A DNA stretch of 64,000 bases, from the NCBI GenBank assembly GCA_006503535.1, contig QYRS01000010.1, positions 1,674,001 to 1,738,000 of the forward strand. Direction: 5' to 3'. The DNA comes from Arthrinium phaeospermum. Its lineage: Eukaryota; Ascomycota; Sordariomycetes; Amphisphaeriales; Apiosporaceae. Below are positions 40,196-50,855 of the stretch, piece after piece. The notes under the pieces were generated by a model. It saw only the letters and a program-made list of their open reading frames with translations, was not told where the DNA came from and did no database searches. The position numbers were made by a program, and so were the translations under genes. Each line of letters begins with the position of its first letter. Within the stretch, counting starts at the first letter, position 1.

Positions 40196-40309
40196 TGCCC
40201 ACTACTGGAATCGAACCAGTGATCTCATCATGTCGTTGGATGCCGTCTTCGGGTGAAGGTCAGCTTCCTGTTCTACTAGTGATGCGCTTTACCACTAAGC
40301 CAAGCGGGC
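40196..40309 (-). tRNA. tRNA-Thr, anticodon AGU, with a 42 nt intron
   Basis: A 72 nt mature cloverleaf can be drawn (discriminator A included, CCA not encoded). Acceptor stem GCCCGCT pairs with AGTGGGC (one G-U). The D arm is GCTT/AAGC with loop AGTGGTA. The anticodon stem CATCA pairs with TGATG and the loop starts CT-AGT-A. The T arm is ACTGG-TTCGATT-CCAGT, and the discriminator is A. The anticodon AGU reads ACU/ACC (Thr) after wobble A-to-I editing. The internal A box (TGGCTTAGTGG) and B box (GGTTCGATTCC) match the Pol III consensus. About 42 nt between nucleotides 37 and 38 (plus-strand about 40231-40272) cannot fit the cloverleaf and sit at the canonical nuclear tRNA intron position. Transcription is independent of its protein-coding neighbours. 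Confidence 0.92.
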
Positions 40310-40960
40310 TGGTTGGTCAAAGAATCGTGAGATTCTCTGATTGGATGAAAGAAACAGCTGTTATTGAGATAGGTATATGATGGATGATGGAGGCGGTGAG
40401 CGATTGCTGGTGGAGTCTCGGCTAAGCTAAGACGGTGGAGGATTGGGAAAGGGGGCCCACGACCATGGGCCCCGTTTTATTCAGCTGGCAGCAAAACGTT
40501 ACACTTGACTCCAGGGCAAAGAGAGGAAGCAACCCAGAATTGGTATTAAAATGTACATGTATTCATCTGCTGCTTGGGTCACTCACTTGATGAAACTCAG
40601 CAACCAAGTCCATGGCTACTTAGTCAAGGACCAAAAAAAACACCATACGCATGCCTGATGCTGTGCGTCATCCTCGAAGCATCCATCCCAAGTAGTATGT
40701 TCACCTCTGGTGCGCCTCCGTAGTTACAAATCAACGTCAGAAGAACTGCCCTGTCTGGCCTCTATGTCTCCATTGGCATAAGAGATCCGACGTTCCTCCG
40801 ATTCCAGACTGCTCAGACTGCCCAGACTGCTCAATGGAGAGTCCGTCATCTCCTCCCTTAGGTTCATGTTGCGAAGACCAAGGACCTCCCCAGTCATTTC
40901 GCCGGCTGGCGTTTGAACCCATTTGCGTAGATTTTCGCGAGACAAGTTCGCGGGCTTCCC
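40310..40960. other. Region 3' of hat2 and 5' of the tRNA
   Basis: It holds the hat2 3' UTR and sequence upstream of the tRNA. A 73-codon open frame just after the hat2 stop (40724-40945, -) lacks an ATG start and is probably UTR. Confidence 0.5.
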
Positions 40961-42396
40961 CTATCTGCCCATCTCCTCCAAATTGATCTCGGCTTCATCC
41001 TTACCAACGATGGATTCCGCCACCTTCCACACCTGGAGCATGTTGTCTTCGGCAGCACTGGCTACGAGCCAAGGATCGTTGAGGTTCCAGCTGAAATCCG
41101 CCAAATGGTTGGTGTGGCCTCCGTGCATGAACAGCCTGTGATCATGTAAATTAGTTACTTGTCCAAAGAAGCAGTTATCGGTAAACACTCACAGCTCGGG
41201 AGGTCCATCCTCCTGGTCATCTGGCTGTTGCTCGTCACCCACACGACTCAAGTCCCAGAAGATTATGCGTCGGTCATAGCTGGCACTGCCGAGAATGCCA
41301 GCCTCATGGGGGTGCCAGGCGATGGAGGTCACGGCGTCCTGGTGGCCCTCCAGCGTGTGCACCTTCTCCTTGACATTGCGCAGATCCCAGATGCCAATAG
41401 TCTTGTCGGCTGAAGCTGTAGCAACAATGACTTCTGTTGTGGGATTGAACGCGAGCGCGTTGATGGCGTCGCTATGGCCGTGGCGGGCCACAAGTGACGA
41501 CTGGGTAGTCGACTCCTGCCGTAAGTCGAGAATTTGCAGTGTCAAGTCGTCAGACACACTGCCCAGGAAGTTCTTCGAGATAGGGTGATATTGAACGTCG
41601 TTGACGACGTTGGTGTGATGGGTGAAGGTGCGGGCCGGGTTCAGGGTCGTCTTGCCGCTTTCCAGGGATTTCAGATCCCACAAACGGACCGTTTGGTCCT
41701 GACTGCCCGAGGCCAGCGAGCCTTCAACATGAGGATTCCAGCAAAGACCGAAACCTTCGTCCTGGTGACCCTTGAGTGTGATTTGCGGATTGACCGTTCC
41801 GTCGGGCTTGACGCTGTGCTTGGTGCGATCGAAGATGAGGATCTCGCCATCGACGGTAAGAGTAGCGATCAGGTCGGGGTTCTGCGGGCAGTAGCGGGCC
41901 TTGTTGACCTCGCCAGGGTGGTCAATCTGCTGGACGATGTTCCACTTCATGGTGCCCTTGTCGGACTTGCCATAGCCTCCAATCTCGCCCCGGTCCTCAT
42001 CAAAGTCGCTAGGGTTCGCCTTGATGGATTTGGGGATCTCGACCTCGGCGATCTGGACATGGTTGGGCTTCTCGTCGGCGGTATGGGTGCCGATCAATAC
42101 GCGGTGAATGCGACAGTTCTTGCCTTCGGGCTCCTTGACATCAGGGAACCACTGTACGGTCAAGGTGGGCCATGTCAGCGCCGTGCTGAGAATCATGTCA
42201 TACAGAAACGGCGCGTTCTTCTTCCATGTCTTGTACTCCTCGTTGATCAGTCGCTGCTCCTCGTCCTCGGAGTCCTGACCTGTCATGTTGACTGTTTGCG
42301 AGGCGAGTCAGTTTCATCCTGGCACAGCTTTCGCCATTTATTTTTTGGTGGTGTGATTTTACCATCAGGGTCCTCGGCAACCTGCGCGGGAGCCAT
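40961..42396 (-). CDS. hat2: Hat2 / RbAp48-type WD40 histone chaperone
   Basis: WD40 histone H4-binding subunit of the type B histone acetyltransferase (Hat1-Hat2), related to Msi1/RbAp46/48; it works in cytoplasm and nucleus on newly made H4. Exons 42396-42363, 42291-41193 and 41135-40961 give 435 residues. The short first exon supplies MAPAQVAEDPD. The N-terminal helix INEEYKTWKKNAPFLYDM and following ALTWPTLTVQWFPD are the family's H4-binding signature. WD repeats are visible as LKGHQDEGFGLCWNPHVEGS, SQDQTVRLWDLKS, SADKTIGIWDLRNV and SYDRRIIFWDLSRVG. The acidic loop QQPDDQEDGPPELLFMHGGH near the C-terminus is the RbAp48 PP loop. It is divergent from xrn1. Confidence 0.95.
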
Positions 42397-43368
42397 GTTG
42401 GGAAGCAGTTTGATCACGTTTGAAACTTGCGACTACCCAATTGATTTGGTGGTTGTGACTTGGTCAGAAAAAAAGTGAGGTTAAAGACAATTGGTTTGCG
42501 TCGGTGGGCTGATGTGTTGCCAATCGGTGGAAATGGCCAACGCGCAAAGAGAAGGTCAATGGTGGGTGGGTGGGTGATGGATCGCGTAGGTAGGTAGCTT
42601 AAGGAAGAAAACGCGGCTTCCAGTCGCGTAAAGTGCAGGCTGGAAGCATGTACCTACCTCAGGTATTTTATGTACTCGCACCTCAGGTGCATTTACCTCC
42701 AGTTATGCAAGGCTGGATAATTGTGAGGCTGAACATAAATCGCAATGGCCCAAGCTCCTAGTTTGAAATCTGGAGATACCCGACTCAAGTCTGTACACCA
42801 AACCCATCGCTCAGCGATCCGAACCCGACCCCCCTCCAAAAGGCCATTGTTGATAGCCTAGGCGCCTAGCTGCTCTGCTACAAGGATCCACGTTAGCCCC
42901 CCAATCGGTCGCCGGCTGACTCTGAAAAGCACGGCCAGATCACATCGTCATACGAGAGAGTGTGGCAGACACAGAGGCTGCGACCTCATTACACACTTTC
43001 TACATATTTCCACCCGTCTCATTTTGTGGTGTTGTTGCTTTGGGCTCCTATATGCTTCATTTGCACGACATCTAGATTTGCGCGATTCCGCTGTACCGTT
43101 CATCTTGTTCTATAGGATCTTTCAATTGGCTTCGCAAGGCGTTTTTGACCAGATCCGTCCCGTCCCGTACCGCTAAGACCCTTCCTTGTCTTGTCGACTT
43201 CGCAATTTTGACAGGATTCATTCTTTTGCATCCCCCTCCTGTATCCCAGCTGGACTGCGCAAGATTGTTTCGTTTCAAAGCTTCGTTTGACGCGCTTCGT
43301 CAAGCACACCTTCTTTACTACTTGGATTGCTTCGTCTATACCTTGCGACCGCATGCGACTTTGCGAAG
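42397..43368. promoter_or_regulatory. Shared divergent promoter, hat2 (-) / xrn1 (+)
   Basis: A 972 nt region between the two start codons with no supported gene. A perfect 13 nt palindrome GCACCTCAGGTGC lies at 42678-42690, close to another CCTCAGGT (about 42657-42664). Several TAGGTAGGTA-like stretches occur on the hat2 side. The xrn1-proximal 350 nt are pyrimidine-rich. Confidence 0.5.
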
Positions 43369-46300
43369 ATGGGGTTCGTATTAGACACATTGCCCTGCAC
43401 AGCACAGTATGACCCCGCGACTGACTCCCTCGCAGTGTTCCCAAGTTCTTTCGATGGATGTCGGAGCGGTATCCGGCGATATCGCAACTGATCGCCGAGA
43501 ATCGCATTCCCGAGTTCGACAATCTATACGTATGCCGCCTGCGCACCTGCCCGCCTTGACTAGCTAGGAAACTGACTGTGTTGCGATTAGCTGGACATGA
43601 ACGGTATTATACATAACTGTACACACAAGGATTCGGATGATGCGACCTTCCGTCTCACCGAGGAGGAGATGTTCATCCGTATTTTCAACTACATCGAACA
43701 TCTGTTCGGGAAGATCAAGCCGCAGAAGCTCTTCTTCATGGCGATTGATGGTGTTGCCCCACGCGCCAAGATGAACCAGCAGCGAGCCCGTCGCTTTCGA
43801 ACAGCTCTCGATGCTGAGAAGGCTCGGGACAAGGCTATCGCCGAGGGCGTGGAAATGCCCAAGGAAGCTCCGTTCGACAGCAACTGCATCACGCCTGGTA
43901 CAGAATTCATGGCCAAGCTGACGCGACACTTGAAATACTTCATCAACAAGAAGGTCACTCAGGACTCAGATTGGCAGGGCTGTGAGATTGTTCTGTCTGG
44001 CCACGAAGTACCCGGAGAAGGAGAGCACAAGATCATGGAGTATATTCGCAATGCCAAGGCTCAGCCCGATTACGACCACAATGTTCGGCATTGCTTGTAC
44101 GGTCTTGATGCTGATCTGATCATGTTGGGCTTGCTTACCCACGACCCGCATTTCTGTCTGCTTCGCGAGGAAGTCACATTTGGGCGTGCTTCTAAGTCGG
44201 CATCCAAGGAGTTGGAGCATCAGAATTTCTACTTGATGCATCTTTGCATTGTCCGGGAGTACTTGGAGTTGGAGTTCCAAGAGCTGAAGACCGATGGAAA
44301 GACAAAGTTCCCTTTCGACATGGAGCGGGTTATAGACGACTTCATTCTCATGGCGTTTTTCGTCGGAAACGATTTTTTGCCCAATCTACCCCATCTGCAC
44401 ATTAACGAAGGTGCATTGGCCACCATGTTTAGGATATATAAGGAGGTCTTGCCCCAGTGTGAGGGCTACATCAACGAGGGAGGAGTCATCAATCTCCAGA
44501 GCCTCGGGCTGCTTTTGAACGAGCTGTCCAAGGAGGAGAACCGTCATTTTGAGCATGAAAACTCCGATCAGAAGTGGTTGAAGAGCAAGCAGCTGGCCGA
44601 GGCCAAGGGCGAAGAGATGCCCAAGAGCAAGGGCAAGGTCATCATGACCTCTGCCCAGAAGGAGCTGTGGAAGACAGTTAAGAAGTACGTCCAGAAGCCG
44701 CGCGCGGATCCTCTGGACCTCGGTACCGAACTTGTCGCTGCCGATCGTCAATTCATCAAGGAGGTGGCCAGCGATATGCGACTCGAGTGGCGCACAGTCG
44801 ACGACGATGAGGGCCAACGCCATCTCGTTGTCTCGCTCCCTGGAAAGGCGAATGGCAATGCCGACGATGAAGAGGATGAGGAAGTCGAGGCTGGCTTTGC
44901 TCTTAACCGCGTGATGAAAAAGTACGACTCTGCACAGGTAATCGACGTTTCAGCAACAGAGTCGCAGGCCTCGATGGCGATCAAGTACAAGGAGAAGTTT
45001 GGCGAATGGAAGAACGAGTACTACAGCTCCAAGTTCAAGGAGTGGTCACCCGATACCAAGGAGACCGAGCTGCGCCTACTCTGTGAGAACTATGTCCAGG
45101 GCTTGCAGTGGGTGTTGTACTACTACTACCGCGGAGTAGCCTCCTGGCCCTGGTTCTACGCATACCATTACTCTCCCATGATTTCAGGCAAGTCCACCCG
45201 AAAGCATGGCTTTTATCTATTTGAAACTAACACTATGTAGATGTCTGCAAGGGCTTCAACGCAGACGTGGATTTCAAGCTCGGCCAACCGTTCCGACCCT
45301 ATGAGCAGTTGATGGGTGTTCTGCCGGACCGCAGTAAAAGCATTGTACCTGCAGTCTATCACCCGCTAATGACAGATCCTAAGTCGCCTATCATCGACTT
45401 TTACCCACGGGATTTCGAGCTTGACATGAACGGCAAGAAAATGGAGTGGGAGGCCGTCGTCAAGATTCCTTTTATTGACGAGAAGCGATTGCTTTCGGCG
45501 ATGGCTACTAAGAACGACTTGCTCTCAGCCGATGAGAAGGCAAGAAACGACTTTGGCGTGTCGCTGAAATTCACTTACGACCCTACAACTCCGCCGATTG
45601 TATACCCGTCCTCTATGGTTGGTGTATTCCCTGACATTCCTGGCTGCCAGTGCGTTGAGAACATCTATGATCTCCCCACGGCAGATGGCGCCAAGCTCTA
45701 CCGGGGCCTCTTGGATAATGCAAAGCTCAATATCGAGGCTCTGGCCGGTTTCCCCAGTCTGGCAACTTTGCCTTATACTGCCGGTCTCGACTACCACGGT
45801 GTAAATGTTTTCCAGCAAGACAGCCGTAATCAGAGCATGGTCGTGACACTATCAGACGTTGAGATGCGTAGCGGCATTGAAACGGCAAAGCTGAAACTGG
45901 GACAAAGATGCCATGTTGGCTACCCCTTCCTACAGGAAGCCAAGATCGTCACCGTTCAGGATCGCGATTACGAATACTCGCTAGATGCCAACAACAAGGT
46001 CGTGCAGAGACACTTGGACGGTTCAGAGATGCAAGCTTGGCAGAAGAAGGCCGCTTACGCAGGCAACTTCTACAGCAAGCGTCTTGGCATCGTTATCGGT
46101 CCCATCGAGGTCATGGTGCAAGTGGATATGCTGAAGGGCTTGGTGAAGACTAAGGAGGGTGCGCTCATCAAGGAGTATGGAGACATACCGGGGACCCAGA
46201 AGGACCATGCTGCCCAAGTCATAGTAGACGAGGTCGTGAGCGAGGACCAGCGGTTCATCGAAAGAGAAGCATTGCCTATCGAAGAGGAGTTCCCATTGGG

Positions 46301-47902
46301 CTCCAATGCATTCTTCCTCGGAGAGTCGGTTCAAGATTTCCTGTACTACGGACGTCCTGCTAGAGTCCTCGGACACACGGACGGCCTAGTAGAAACTGTG
46401 ATGGCATTCCACCACCCCAAGGATCGCCAACCACAACAGAAAGCAAAGGGCCAGGATTTTGTCCCACATGAGGCCAAGTACGCGGCGCGCTTCTCGACCG
46501 TTGCTAAACCAATTGTGGCACACGGAGACAGTCTCGGTAACTACGAGTTTGCTGTCAACGTCGCAAAAAACATCGGTGTCTCTCCCTTGGTCCTCAGCAA
46601 AATCGCATCATCGTTATTCGTTTACACTGTTGGGAACATGAAGGTGAATTTGGGCCTCAACCTGAAGTTCGAGGGTCGAAAACTGAAGGTATTGGGGTAT
46701 ACAAGAAAATCCGCTCGTGGATGGGAGTACAGCCAAGCCGCCCAAGTTCTCATTGCGCAATACGCCAGTAAATTCCCCGATCTATTCGCTGGAATGATGC
46801 AAAACCCCCAGGGCAATGAGCTGCGCGAAACAGACCTTTTCCGGCGAATGACACCCGAGGAAGCCACCCTTAAAGTCAAAGAAATCGGCGCATGGCTCAA
46901 GACCATAGAGACTAGCAAGTTTGAGAAGGTTCCCTTGGATGCGGAACAGCTCGATTCGAATGTCGTTAAGGCAATTGAGAAGGCAGTCGATGGTCTCCTC
47001 GAAGAATTCAATAGTGGCATAGGGGAAGATCTATTCATCAAACGCAAGGCTCCACGAAATGTGTTGCTGCGCATCGAGGACGCTGAGCAACGGCTTGGCG
47101 ACCAGAAATTCTCTCTTGGCGACCGCGTGGTTTATGCCGCCGGTAATGGCAAGGTGAAGACTGGTGCCCAGGGAACAGTTGTTGGTATCAGCACTGTTGG
47201 AAATCACCACATGCTTGATGTGGTATTCGACCAGCCCTTCATGAGTGGCACTGCCTTGGGCGAACGATGCTCGCCATTCCGAGGAGCAACAGTCGCTGCA
47301 AAGACTGTCTTGAATACTACAAGCAAGCACTTCCTGGCGATTCCCAAACAGGGAAACACTGGAGGTCACAGGATTGCCGACTCGATCCAGAAGACCCGCG
47401 GAAACTCGGGAGGATTCCGTGGCAGGAATGGAGGAACATACCGCGATGCGCCTGCTCCTCCTCCCCTGAATGGGTCATTCCGCGGTGCTATGAGTGGTGG
47501 TCGTGGCAGAGGTGCCGGCAATGCAGTACCTCATTTGCAACATTCAAGCCTGGTCTATCGCCCTGCCCCGAATGGTGCACACCCCCAGCAACAGCATCCG
47601 AGCCACCAAGGAGGATACCAGGCCAACAACAACCATGATTGGCAAACGGCCAACCATAGTGGCCAAGCGCATCATGGAGGCCAACCTCACAACAACTATG
47701 CACAAGGACAACCATCCGGCCAAAGCAATGGTGCCCTCTACGGCGCAGTACCGCCTCCCCGAATCTGAATGCTAAGGACAACAGTCGTGGTGGACGAGGA
47801 AGAGGTCGTGGCGGTCGTGGGAGAGGAGAAGGCAGGGGCCAGAGAGGTGGGCGCGGTGGCGCTTCCCGGGGCAGAGGTGGACAGCAGCAAAACTCTGCTT
47901 AG
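43369..47902 (+). CDS. XRN1: XRN1/KEM1 5'-3' exoribonuclease, apparent C-terminal frameshift
   Basis: Main cytoplasmic 5'-3' exoribonuclease degrading decapped mRNA. Exons 43369-43373 (codes only ATGGG), 43436-43529, 43591-45187 and 45241 onward. The N-terminus MGVPKFFRWMSERYPAIS identifies Xrn1 rather than Rat1. The catalytic acidic residues of the XRN_N domain lie in NLYLDMNGIIHNCTH, VPGEGEHKIMEYIR and YGLDADLIMLGLLTH (Asp206/Asp208 by position). The middle DFYPRDFELDMNG and PFRPYEQLMGVLP blocks and the C-terminal SH3-like region are intact. The third intron, 45188-45240, is GC-AG. The main frame stops at 47766-47768 after 1407 residues; a one-base shift at the CCCC of 47757-47760 opens an Arg-Gly-rich tail (RGGRGRGRGGRGRG...) ending at 47902. 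I read this as one gene with a one-base loss, either in the sequence or in the genome. Confidence 0.95.
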
Positions 47903-48364
47903 AGGAACTGTAGATTAAACTTGCTAGCGAACTTGCTCAACCTGGAGCAGTGGGATCCGTCCACTCCGCAGCGCGACCGACCCGCAGGTGCCGTTGAATC
48001 CCCAGCCTGGTGAATTCCGGGCATACTCGGCGCGCGCAATGAAGATCAGATAGACAACGTACAGATAGAAAATCCACCAAAGCTACTCGAGTGGATGCGC
48101 GCTTGCAATCAAGCCAACACAACGGCTACACGCATGGCATTGTCCAATCATGTGCCTTAATGCGGGGGGCTCGTATGAAACCCCCTGTCCCATCACACTT
48201 GGAGTGTAACGCTCTGGATCAGGCTGCCTTGTGTCTTTTTTCCTGTTGCCTGCATCCTTCTAGATCATCACTGAATACAACGTCGATATACTACACTGTG
48301 CCTGCCCATCCCTTACATTGGAATTTCGGCATCACTGGTTGGCGGACATCCTGATATCAAAAGC
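47903..48364. other. Intergenic region, xrn1 3' end to HET gene
   Basis: A 462 nt stretch between two plus-strand genes. It must hold the xrn1 3' UTR and the HET gene promoter. No other gene or RNA seen. Confidence 0.5.
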
Positions 48365-50761
48365 ATGCGGCTAATCAACACGGAAACGATGGAGATGGAG
48401 GAATTTATGGGTCGCACACCTCCAAAGTATGCTATTCTGTCACATCGTTGGAGCGACGGCGCCGAGGTAACGTATGTGGACTATATGGACGGCAGTGCCT
48501 TGTCCATGCCAGCCTACGATAAGGTTTTGTCGTTCTGCTCGAAGGCCAGGTCGGAGGGGCTGCAATATGCCTGGATCGATACCTGCTGCATCGACAAAAG
48601 ATCAAGTGCCGAGCTCAGCGAGTCTATCAACTCCATGTTCAAGTGGTACCAACAAGCCGAGATCTGCTATGCTTATCTCAACGACGTCACCAAGGATGGC
48701 GCGGATTTCTTTGCCCGCAAGGATCGGATGTTTGAGTCGGGCTTGCATATGGACGTCCATCCAAACGATATCTGGGAGAAGCAGAGGAAGACAAGACTGC
48801 ACAGGGAGTTTTGCAATAGCGTTTGGTTCAAACGGGGATGGACGTTGCAAGAATTAGTCGCACCTTCCGAGGTCGTGTTCTTTGATAGTAACTGGCATGA
48901 TCTGGGAACGAAGCATTCACTAGTCTCGCTGATCCATAAGATCACGCGCATTGACATCGGTCATCTTCAAGCGGCTTCTGCAGAGGACATTGTCGTCAGC
49001 CCTGACCGCAGACTAAACGGCTATTCAAAGACACCACATCTTGCGACATCTTCCCGGAATATAGGCGCCTCTGAGCCGTGGAGACGGGCTACCACAGCTC
49101 AGAAAATGAAATGGGCGGCCGGTCGACACACATCACGGCTGGAGGACCGGGCCTATAGCCTACTTGGCATATTCGACGTGACCATGCCACTCTTGTATGG
49201 GGAGGGGGAAACCGCGTTCATTAGGCTACAAGAGGAAATCATCAAACAGCATCCATACGATCACTCGATTTTCTGCTGGCGGGATGAATCGAAACTGGGG
49301 CATACGGGCTTGTTTGCGCCAAATCCCGACTACTTTGGTCTTTCGAGGGATGTGAGGCCAGCCTCTGTCACCTTTCGAGAAGAAATGGCCCGGTATTTTG
49401 GCGGCCCTGCTGGGACTCCACACGATCCTATCGAGGTTTCACTACGGAGGGCACGTTTAAGGTTACCGCTGATCGGGCCCATCACGTCGGTTCAGCTTCA
49501 ACGGTTGCGAGGCAATTGCCTGAAAGGTGCATACGCGGCTTCGTTAGTGCTCGACTTTAGCCAGAAACCACTATCAGAAACCTTACAGCCAGAAACTACT
49601 GGTTGGCATGACCTTGACCAAACCGGGGATAAGCCCATGCCGCCGGTCTACATAGCAGTGCTAGACTGTACTTTTACGCTTTTCCCGGGCCATTTTGTAG
49701 GCATCATGCTAAGACGGGAAGATGGCCCACATGAATCCTACGTCCTTGATCATAGCCTGAGGGAAATATGCATACGGCCGGACGAGCGTTGGGCTTCTTA
49801 CCAAACCTTTTCGGTCTACGCGCACCTCGAATACAAGAATGCCACTGGAGGGACCGAAGAAGGCCTGCAACAGCCATACTTAAGCCACAAGACCGCCATC
49901 CAGCTCATTTATGTTGGTACGGAGCCTTACGGGCTTCTAAAGGTGCTGGGCGACTCGTCTGTTCGGGGTTTCGTGCCCTTTCAGAATCAATGTGATCTTC
50001 ACATCGGGGCGGGCGACCGTAACTGGCTTATATTCATCAAGGCAGATAGCCGCGGCAATCTGACCACCTTTGCGCTCTTCGTCGGCCGCTTGGAGAACAG
50101 CGACAAGCTATGGACGCATATCGAGTTCCCGGCCTCGTCGAATGACGCCACTTACTGGGCGCTGCCCATGGACCGAATGGACCGGAAGCATGACGTTCGC
50201 ATACCCCAGTTCAACAGCCCGCAGGGCTCGGAGGCGGACTACCGCAGTGACGGCATCTATGAAGGCCTCACGACGAGGGACCTGGAGGGCACGAGCGGCG
50301 GCGTGGTGGTCGTGCGGCGCCGGAAAGCGCGCGGGTGGCCCGGCGACCCCGAAGACGTCAACGTGGTCATTCAAGGCGTGGAGGACCGGCCGCAGTCGCT
50401 AGCCGACGAGGGGCCGCAGGAGGAGTCCCCCGTATCTGACGAGGACGGCCCCAACGAAGAAAGTGATGCATGCCGGTCAGGAGCGAGCACCCCCCAATCA
50501 CCGGGTGGCGCCTCCCTTCTTGACCTACCGCCTGGCTTCGACCGCTCCAGCATCTGGGAGGGGTTCGCGGGGTTCAATATACCTCACCCTTTCGCCGACG
50601 ATGATGGTGTACCGGAGAACTGGTATAGCCTGTCTCTCAGGGAGATGCTCAACCATGTGCCCAAAAGATTGATACATCAATTTGAGCAGCAGCAGAAGCA
50701 GAAGCAGAAGCAGCAAGGAGACAGAATAGGGAAGGATCTGGATTCTCCACAGAAGCAGTAG
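48365..50761 (+). CDS. HET-domain (heterokaryon incompatibility) protein
   Basis: A 798-residue single-exon protein. HET-domain proteins can trigger incompatibility-associated cell death when non-self hyphae fuse; many others have unknown roles. HET motifs: YAILSHRWSDGAEVTYVDY (about residues 22-40), LQYAWIDTCCIDKRSSAELS (about 66-85), SMFKWYQQAEICYAYLND and RGWTLQELVAPSEVVFFD (about 158-175). It continues with the segment usual in this subfamily, RLEDRAYSLLGIFDVTMPLL then YGEG (about 258-281). No NACHT, ankyrin or WD40 partner domain is seen. The C-terminal 250 residues are unassigned, ending in an acidic region and a Gln/Lys-rich tail (QQQKQKQKQQ). No introns. It follows xrn1 on the same strand and converges with the P450 gene. 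Confidence 0.92.
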   Translation: MRLINTETMEMEEFMGRTPPKYAILSHRWSDGAEVTYVDYMDGSALSMPAYDKVLSFCSKARSEGLQYAWIDTCCIDKRSSAELSESINSMFKWYQQAEICYAYLNDVTKDGADFFARKDRMFESGLHMDVHPNDIWEKQRKTRLHREFCNSVWFKRGWTLQELVAPSEVVFFDSNWHDLGTKHSLVSLIHKITRIDIGHLQAASAEDIVVSPDRRLNGYSKTPHLATSSRNIGASEPWRRATTAQKMKWAAGRHTSRLEDRAYSLLGIFDVTMPLLYGEGETAFIRLQEEIIKQHPYDHSIFCWRDESKLGHTGLFAPNPDYFGLSRDVRPASVTFREEMARYFGGPAGTPHDPIEVSLRRARLRLPLIGPITSVQLQRLRGNCLKGAYAASLVLDFSQKPLSETLQPETTGWHDLDQTGDKPMPPVYIAVLDCTFTLFPGHFVGIMLRREDGPHESYVLDHSLREICIRPDERWASYQTFSVYAHLEYKNATGGTEEGLQQPYLSHKTAIQLIYVGTEPYGLLKVLGDSSVRGFVPFQNQCDLHIGAGDRNWLIFIKADSRGNLTTFALFVGRLENSDKLWTHIEFPASSNDATYWALPMDRMDRKHDVRIPQFNSPQGSEADYRSDGIYEGLTTRDLEGTSGGVVVVRRRKARGWPGDPEDVNVVIQGVEDRPQSLADEGPQEESPVSDEDGPNEESDACRSGASTPQSPGGASLLDLPPGFDRSSIWEGFAGFNIPHPFADDDGVPENWYSLSLREMLNHVPKRLIHQFEQQQKQKQKQQGDRIGKDLDSPQKQ

Positions 50762-50855
50762 TTCTACGGATGTGTGAATCTTCATAGGATCCGAGCAAGA
50801 GATTGTCTTCTGTCATACTCATCCGCGAATGCCTTTCTAGCCTTGAAATCCTACA

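Noticed and set aside
40724..40945. 73-codon frame directly after hat2, same strand
   Set aside because: Begins with TTG; hat2 already ends at a typical position, so this is more likely 3' UTR.
47729..47780. 29 nt intron as the explanation for the XRN1 tail
   Set aside because: GT-AG ends exist and keep the frame, but the intron would be shorter than usual fungal minimum and the branch-like CTAAG overlaps the acceptor.
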